A DNA stretch of 64,000 bases, taken from positions 1-64,000 of the forward strand of contig NZ_BJWY01000003.1 of assembly GCF_007990715.1 (NCBI RefSeq), in the 5' to 3' direction. The notes under the pieces were generated by a model. The model was not told the DNA's origin. It searched no databases and worked only from the letters and a program-made list of their open reading frames with translations. Below are positions 59,694-64,000 of this stretch, piece after piece; position 1 is the stretch's first letter, and the number at the start of each line of letters is the position of its first letter. Position numbers and translations under genes: made by a program. Source of the stretch: Nocardia seriolae NBRC 15557 (GTDB lineage Bacteria; Actinomycetota; Actinomycetes; Mycobacteriales; Mycobacteriaceae).

Positions 59694-61594
59694 CGACCCC
59701 GAAGAACCTGTCCTCGCGCTACGAGCTGGGCGAGATCATCGGGTTCGGCGGCATGTCCGAGGTGCACAAGGCCCGGGATCTGCGGCTCGGCCGGGATGTG
59801 GCGATCAAGGTGCTGCGCGCCGATCTGGCCCGCGACCCCACGTTCTACCTGCGCTTCAAGCGGGAGGCGCAGAACGTGGCGGCGCTGAATCATCCGGCCA
59901 TCGTGGCGGTGTACGACACCGGCGAGGCCGAGATCGACGGCGGCCCGCTGCCCTACATCGTCATGGAGTACGTGGACGGCGACACCCTGCGCGACATCGT
60001 GCGCGGCAAGGGCCCGCTGCCGCCCCGGCGCGCCATGGAGGTCATCGCCGATGTGTGTGCGGCGCTGGACTTCTCGCACCGCAACGGCATCGTGCACCGG
60101 GACATGAAGCCCGCCAACATCATGATCAACCGCGCGGGCGCGGTGAAGGTGATGGACTTCGGCATCGCCCGGGCCATCGCCGACAGCTCCAACCCCATGA
60201 CGCAGACGGCCGCCGTCATCGGCACCGCCCAGTACCTCTCGCCCGAGCAGGCCCGCGGCGAGCAGGTGGACGCGCGCTCGGACGTGTACTCGGTGGGCTG
60301 CGTGCTCTACGAGATCCTCACCGGCGAACCGCCTTTCACCGGTGATTCGCCGGTCGCGGTGGCCTACCAGCACGTCCGGGAGGATCCGCGGCTGCCCTCG
60401 CAGGTGCATCCGGGCGTACCACGCGAACTCGACTCGGTCGTGCTCAAGGCCATGAGCAAGAACCCGGCCAACCGGTACCAGACCGCCGCCGAGATGCGCG
60501 CGGACCTGATTCGGGTGCTGGGCGGGCAGAAGCCGACCGCGCCCATGGTCATGACCGACGAGGACCGCACCGGTTTCCTCGACGACGAACTGCCGCCGCC
60601 GCGCAGCTACCGCACCGTCGAACGCCGCGACGACACCACCGAACAGGAGATCGTCGAGGCCAATCCGCGCCGGCGCACCGCGCTGATCGCCGTGCTCGCG
60701 GCGGTCGCGGTCGCGGCGGTGGCCGGGCTACTGTTCATGCTGGTCGGTCCCGGCGCGCGGCCGGATCAGGTGGCGGTGCCGGATGTCGCCAACCAGAACT
60801 ACCAACTCGCGCAACGGGATCTGGAGAAGGCCGGCTTCGTGGTCGCCATCCAGCAGAAGAACGATCCCAAGGTGGCGCAGGGCAATGTGATCGCCACCCA
60901 GCCGCTGGGCGGTTCGCGAGTGGACAAGGGCAGCACCGTCACCCTCCAGGTGTCGGCGGGCCCGCAGCAGGTGACGGTGCCGAAGCTGGCGGGCCTGACC
61001 CAGGCCCAGGCCGAGCAGTCACTCAATTCGCAAGGGTTGCGGCTGAATCCGGAGATCAAGAAGGAAGCCTCGAGCACCGACGACAAGGACAAGGTCGTCG
61101 CGCAGACGCCCGACGGGGGCCAGAAGATCGATTCCGACGGGCAGGTCACCATCACCCTGGGCTCCGGCCCGGACAAGGTGCGGGTGCCCGACGTGGTCGG
61201 CCAGACCGTCGACGTCGCGCAGTCCACGCTGGCCGACACCGCGGGCTTCAAGGTGACCGTCCAGGAGGTGCCGAACAACCAGCCCAAGGGCACGGTCATC
61301 GCGACCAATCCGGCCGCGGGCACCCAGGCCGACAAGGGCTCGAACATCACCGTCCAGGTCTCCACCGGCGACCAGTTGACCATGCCCGACCTGCGCGGCC
61401 TGACCCCGGCCCAGGCCGTGGACATGCTGCGGCAGAAGGGCTGGAACGGTCAGGTCAGCCAGAACACCATGAGCACGCTGAACGCGGGCGAGGTCGGGCG
61501 CATCCTGGCCCAGCAGCCGACCGCGGGCTCGGCGCTGGGCAAGTCGCAGACGGTGACGATCACCACCGGGGTGTTGTCGCTCGGCCCGCCGTGA
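59690..61594 (+). CDS. pknB: PknB, transmembrane serine/threonine kinase with four PASTA domains
   Basis: A 634-residue essential-type kinase. Kinase domain (about 8-275): [36 protein letters not shown] and the activation segment [13 protein letters not shown]. The membrane helix is at about 329-351. Four extracellular PASTA repeats (about 360-634) each open with VPDV/VPKL/MPDL-type strands and end in VTLQVS/VTITLG-type strands; they sense muropeptides and lipid II. Last gene of the operon, ended by a strong terminator. Confidence 0.97.
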   Translation: MTTPKNLSSRYELGEIIGFGGMSEVHKARDLRLGRDVAIKVLRADLARDPTFYLRFKREAQNVAALNHPAIVAVYDTGEAEIDGGPLPYIVMEYVDGDTLRDIVRGKGPLPPRRAMEVIADVCAALDFSHRNGIVHRDMKPANIMINRAGAVKVMDFGIARAIADSSNPMTQTAAVIGTAQYLSPEQARGEQVDARSDVYSVGCVLYEILTGEPPFTGDSPVAVAYQHVREDPRLPSQVHPGVPRELDSVVLKAMSKNPANRYQTAAEMRADLIRVLGGQKPTAPMVMTDEDRTGFLDDELPPPRSYRTVERRDDTTEQEIVEANPRRRTALIAVLAAVAVAAVAGLLFMLVGPGARPDQVAVPDVANQNYQLAQRDLEKAGFVVAIQQKNDPKVAQGNVIATQPLGGSRVDKGSTVTLQVSAGPQQVTVPKLAGLTQAQAEQSLNSQGLRLNPEIKKEASSTDDKDKVVAQTPDGGQKIDSDGQVTITLGSGPDKVRVPDVVGQTVDVAQSTLADTAGFKVTVQEVPNNQPKGTVIATNPAAGTQADKGSNITVQVSTGDQLTMPDLRGLTPAQAVDMLRQKGWNGQVSQNTMSTLNAGEVGRILAQQPTAGSALGKSQTVTITTGVLSLGPP

Positions 61595-61612
61595 TCGGAA
61601 TTCGACACTGAG

Positions 61613-61647
61613 AAAAGGGGTCCGCGGCATTGCCGCGGACCCCTTTT
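61613..61647. terminator. bidirectional terminator after pknB
   Basis: AAAAGGGGTCCGCGGC pairs with GCCGCGGACCCCTTTT over a short loop. Both ends are A/T-rich, so it serves pknB and the convergent deaminase gene. Confidence 0.92.
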
Positions 61648-61662
61648 GTTTCATGTGAAACC
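61647..61662. promoter_or_regulatory. parS-like ParB-binding site
   Basis: TGTTTCATGTGAAACC matches 14 of 16 bases of the ParB consensus; the central 14-mer GTTTCATGTGAAAC (61648-61661) differs at one position only. It directly follows the pknB terminator, on the oriC-proximal side of the window, where parS sites are expected. Confidence 0.6.
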
Positions 61663-61676
61663 TTGCCGGTTGAAAA

Positions 61677-62138
61677 TCAAAGGCGCAGATGCCGGTTCAT
61701 CGACATGGCCTCGTCGGCCAGATCGGGCAGCTCGACCACCTCGATCTTGTGCTCGCGCAGCTTCTCCACCCCGACGCAGTTCTCCACGAAGGTGCCCGGC
61801 TCCCGCCACGCGATGACCACCCGCCGGATCCCGGCCGCCAGAATGCGATCCGTGCACGGCGCGCGATCCTGGCTCGCCCGCTGCGAACACGGTTCCAGCG
61901 TGCTGTACAGCGTGGCGTACGGCAGCCGCGGGTCGTCGGCCGCCAGCTTGTTCAGCGCCGATTCCTCGGCGTGCACCTTGGCGTCGGTCTCCCGCGACCA
62001 CCCGTGCTCGATCTCGACCCCGTCCGCCCCCACGATGACCGCACCCACCGCGAAGGCGGTCTCGCTGTGCGGGCACAGCCGGGCCAGGCCGATGGCGTGC
62101 CGCATCCAGCCGCGGTCCCCCCGCGTCTCATCCGACAT
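61677..62138 (-). CDS. cytidine/deoxycytidylate deaminase-like protein (RibD N-domain type)
   Basis: A 153-residue zinc deaminase domain: HAEESAL supplies the zinc His and catalytic Glu, and LEPCSQRASQDRAPC the two zinc Cys. The layout resembles the deaminase half of RibD or a nucleoside deaminase. The ATG at 62138 has AAGGAGG upstream and overlaps the reductase gene by 11 bases. A RibD-like reductase gene precedes it, so the two together may act as a split RibD, but this is an inference. Confidence 0.82.
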   Translation of the reverse strand: MSDETRGDRGWMRHAIGLARLCPHSETAFAVGAVIVGADGVEIEHGWSRETDAKVHAEESALNKLAADDPRLPYATLYSTLEPCSQRASQDRAPCTDRILAAGIRRVVIAWREPGTFVENCVGVEKLREHKIEVVELPDLADEAMSMNRHLRL

Positions 62139-62811
62139 CGGAATCCTCCTTCGGCAGATAGCGCAGCAGCGCGATATCACCGATCCGGCCCACATCGGCC
62201 AGCTGCATGCGGTGATTGGGGCCGCCCGGGAAGTCGGCGGGCCCGAGGAAGCGCGGGGCGGCCGGATCGCCGACCACCACGGGCGCGACGGCCATCCAGA
62301 TCTCGTCGGCCAGCCCCGCGGACAGGAAGGCCGTGTGGATGCTGCCCCCGCCCTCGACCATGAGCCGCGCGATGCCGCGCTTGCCGAGGTCGTCCAGCAG
62401 GGCCGCGAAATCGATTGCCGGGCCCAGCGATATCACCTCGGCGAGGCCGTGCAGCCGCTCGCCGAGCCGGGTGGCTCCGGAATCGGTGGTGTAGACCAGT
62501 CTTTCGCCGCCGCTGTGCCAGAACCGCAGCCTCGGATCTAGATCGCCGCCCGCGGTGACGATCACCCGCACCGGGTAGTCGGGTTTGCCCGTGGCGACCC
62601 GGTGCAGCCGCCGGTCCATGCTGTTGACCAGCAGCCGCGGATTGTCCCGGCGCAGGGTTTGCGCACCGATGAGAATCGCGTCCGACTCCGCGCGCAGCGC
62701 GTCGACGCGGTCGAAATCGGCGGCGTTGGAAAGCAACAGCCGGTCCGGGCTCGCGTCGTCGATGTAGCCGTCGATGCTGACGGCCACCGACAGCATGACG
62801 TGCGGCCTCAT
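62128..62811 (-). CDS. pyrimidine/dihydrofolate reductase-like protein (RibD C-domain family)
   Basis: A 227-residue protein with a dihydrofolate-reductase-like fold of the RibD C-terminal family: VMLSVAVSIDGYIDD at the start, ILIGAQTLRRDNPRL, and LMVEGGGSIHTAFLSAGLADE near the NADPH site. It probably reduces the ribosylamino-pyrimidine of riboflavin synthesis or a related substrate. Its ATG overlaps the trpG stop by 4 bases, and its stop lies inside the deaminase gene start. Confidence 0.85.
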   Translation of the reverse strand: MRPHVMLSVAVSIDGYIDDASPDRLLLSNAADFDRVDALRAESDAILIGAQTLRRDNPRLLVNSMDRRLHRVATGKPDYPVRVIVTAGGDLDPRLRFWHSGGERLVYTTDSGATRLGERLHGLAEVISLGPAIDFAALLDDLGKRGIARLMVEGGGSIHTAFLSAGLADEIWMAVAPVVVGDPAAPRFLGPADFPGGPNHRMQLADVGRIGDIALLRYLPKEDSDVG

Positions 62812-63449
62812 GACGTGAGTGCCGCGACCTCCGCCTCCAAGGTCCGCACCAGTCCCTCCGCCGGCCGCTCGCCGCACACGCCCAGCCAGTTGGCGAGCAT
62901 GCGGTGCCCGCCCTGGGTGAGCACGGATTCGGGGTGGAACTGCACACCGTGGATGGGCAGGTCGCGATGCCGCATGGCCATGACGATGCCGGATTCGGTG
63001 CGGCCCAGCACCTCCAGCTCCGGCGGCATGGTCTCCTCGAGGACGGTCAGCGAGTGGTAGCGGGTGGCGGTGAAGGGGTCGGGCAGTCCGGCCAGTACGC
63101 CCGCGCCGATGTGGAAAACGTCACTGGTCTTGCCGTGCAGGAGTTCCGGAGCACGGGTCACGGTGGCGCCGAAGGCCTCTCCGATGGCCTGATGCCCGAG
63201 GCAGACGCCGAGCAGCGGGGTGGCGTGCTTCGCGGCGGCGTGCACCAGCGGAATGCTCGCGCCCGCGCGGTCCGGGCTGCCGGGTCCGGGGCTGATCAGC
63301 ACCCCGTCGAAGTCCTGCACGACCTGATCCACATCCGCGAGCCGCTCATCGTCGTTGCGCCAGACCTCGGTCTCCACACCCAGCTGTCCGAGATACTGGA
63401 CAAGGTTGAACACGAAGCTGTCGTAGTTGTCGACGACCAGTACACGCAT
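62808..63449 (-). CDS. trpG: glutamine amidotransferase subunit of anthranilate/aminodeoxychorismate synthase
   Basis: A 213-residue class I amidotransferase supplying ammonia to the synthase partner. VLVVDNYDSFVFNLVQYL opens the protein, PGPGSPD follows, the nucleophile Cys is in LLGVCLGHQAIGE and the His-Glu pair is in GVQFHPESVLT. TrpG and PabA cannot be told apart here, and one protein may serve both pathways. The ATG at 63449 is the family start. First gene of the three-gene minus-strand operon; placed between pknB and crgA as in M. tuberculosis. Confidence 0.95.
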   Translation of the reverse strand: MRVLVVDNYDSFVFNLVQYLGQLGVETEVWRNDDERLADVDQVVQDFDGVLISPGPGSPDRAGASIPLVHAAAKHATPLLGVCLGHQAIGEAFGATVTRAPELLHGKTSDVFHIGAGVLAGLPDPFTATRYHSLTVLEETMPPELEVLGRTESGIVMAMRHRDLPIHGVQFHPESVLTQGGHRMLANWLGVCGERPAEGLVRTLEAEVAALTS

Positions 63450-63598
63450 GATTCGAGAGTAGTCACCGCGGCGGCGTGCGTCGCATGCAATACCGCCGAA
63501 GCGTGTCACCACAATCGCCCGGGGCCTCCCCAACGACACTTTCCACAGGGTTGCCGGGATAATGTCTACGCAGACAGAACGCCGAATACGAGGACGTC

Positions 63599-63865
63599 AT
63601 GCCTAAGTCAAAGGTCCGGAAGAAGACCGACTACACGATCAACCCGGCCAGCCGCACCCCCGTGCGGGTGAAGTCGGCAGGCCCGTCGCCGGTCTGGTAC
63701 GTCGCCATCATGCTGGGCTTCATGCTGGCCGGGCTGGCCTGGCTGCTCGTCTACTACCTGGCGAACGAGCAGATCAAGTGGATGAGCGATCTGGGCGCCT
63801 GGAACTTCCTGATCGGATTCGGCCTGATGGTGGTCGGTCTGATCATGACCATGCGCTGGCGCTGA
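63599..63865 (+). CDS. crgA: cell division protein CrgA
   Basis: An 88-residue membrane protein with a basic, cytosolic N-terminus ([16 protein letters not shown]) and two membrane helices (about residues 33-54 and 66-84) joined by a short loop ([13 protein letters not shown]). In mycobacteria, CrgA binds FtsZ, FtsQ, FtsI and PBPs and stabilises the division complex. GAGGA precedes the ATG. It lies on the oriC side of trpG, as in M. tuberculosis. Confidence 0.96.
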   Translation: MPKSKVRKKTDYTINPASRTPVRVKSAGPSPVWYVAIMLGFMLAGLAWLLVYYLANEQIKWMSDLGAWNFLIGFGLMVVGLIMTMRWR

Positions 63866-63916
63866 CCGCGCCGACACGCCTGACCGCGCCGACACGCCTG
63901 ACCGCGCCGACACGCC
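63863..63916 (+). repeat. three 18-base tandem repeats at the crgA stop codon
   Basis: The unit TGACCGCGCCGACACGCC occurs at 63863-63880, 63881-63898 and 63899-63916 without change. The first copy supplies the crgA stop (TGA). The last copy pairs with the following GGCGTGT (ACACGCC/GGCGTGT) to make a terminator-like hairpin ending near 63929. Confidence 0.9.
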
Positions 63917-63956
63917 TGGCGGCGTGTGCCTTACATCATTGTTATTCATACACACC

Positions 63957-63977
63957 TGTGGATGAGCCTGTGGACAA
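63957..63977 (-). promoter_or_regulatory. two DnaA-box-like 9-mers near the right edge
   Basis: Read on the minus strand, 63957-63965 is TCATCCACA and 63969-63977 is TTGTCCACA; the second equals the box commonly given for mycobacterial oriC. Their starts are 12 bases apart, the same spacing as between boxes two and three at 4086-4106. Confidence 0.45.
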
Positions 63978-64000
63978 CTCGAGGAGGGAGTGGGGACAGT

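Noticed and set aside
63863..63916. CRISPR-like array
   Set aside because: The three units are directly adjacent with no spacers and no cas genes are present.

Overview
The window is high-GC actinobacterial chromosome from a mycolic-acid-containing organism, most likely Nocardia or a close relative in Corynebacteriales. Evidence: bfrB, glpQ1, sodA, gltBD, lysX and the oriC-proximal set tRNA-Leu - fhaA - fhaB - pstP - rodA - pbpA - pknA - pknB / trpG / crgA closely match their Mycobacterium tuberculosis counterparts in sequence and largely in order. There is also an antigen-85-like esterase and a cutinase. I see no prophage, insertion sequence or CRISPR array. The right edge lies on the oriC side: dnaA is expected beyond base 64000, and two DnaA-box-like 9-mers occur in the last 50 bases.

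Layout. 1-7.3 kb: ferritin bfrB behind three degenerate iron boxes. A minus-strand run follows (rhodanese, DUF4328 membrane protein, glycerophosphodiesterase glpQ1 with an apparent one-base frameshift, DUF5926 protein), then a small cluster of DnaA boxes, a conserved unknown gene, msrA, sodA and an Rv3847-like gene. 7.3-13.5 kb: a manganese (yybP-ykoY) riboswitch and its GDT1/UPF0016 exporter, a TetR/SDR pair, a second SDR, cspA and htpG. 13.5-23.4 kb: a RecB-like nuclease coupled to htpG, a copper-type set (ycnI-copC-copD), an SRPBCC protein, a large membrane kinase with a DFN motif, an F420-type nitroreductase, an RraA-like protein and an S4 protein.

23.5-32.7 kb: lysX (lysyl-phosphatidylglycerol synthase fused to lysyl-tRNA synthetase), a small membrane protein, a histidine phosphatase, then four secreted proteins (cutinase, mycolyltransferase-like esterase, an unknown exported protein, an endoglycoceramidase-like GH5 enzyme). 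32.7-39 kb: gltD and gltB, with 0.9 kb of gene-free DNA upstream. 39.9-50.3 kb: a DUF4407 membrane protein, an MFS exporter and its divergent TetR with twin operators, then a MoxR-DUF58-DUF4129 cluster with RDD and SpoIIM-family membrane proteins. 50.3-51.1 kb: a gene-free stretch and tRNA-Leu(CAG). 51.4-61.6 kb: the growth and division signalling operon fhaA to pknB, in which two kinases and one phosphatase act around FHA adaptors, a SEDS polymerase and a class B PBP. 61.6-64 kb: a minus-strand trpG/reductase/deaminase operon and crgA.

Non-coding signals of most interest: a roughly 125-bp structured repeat present twice, each time at a convergent gene junction (4984-5106 and 10950-11075); two parS-like 16-mers (41722 and 61647); a long inverted repeat between pbpA and pknA; three DnaA boxes in 30 bp at 4077-4106; and an 18-bp triple tandem repeat starting at the crgA stop codon. 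All functional statements come from reading the sequence and from family knowledge; no search was run.
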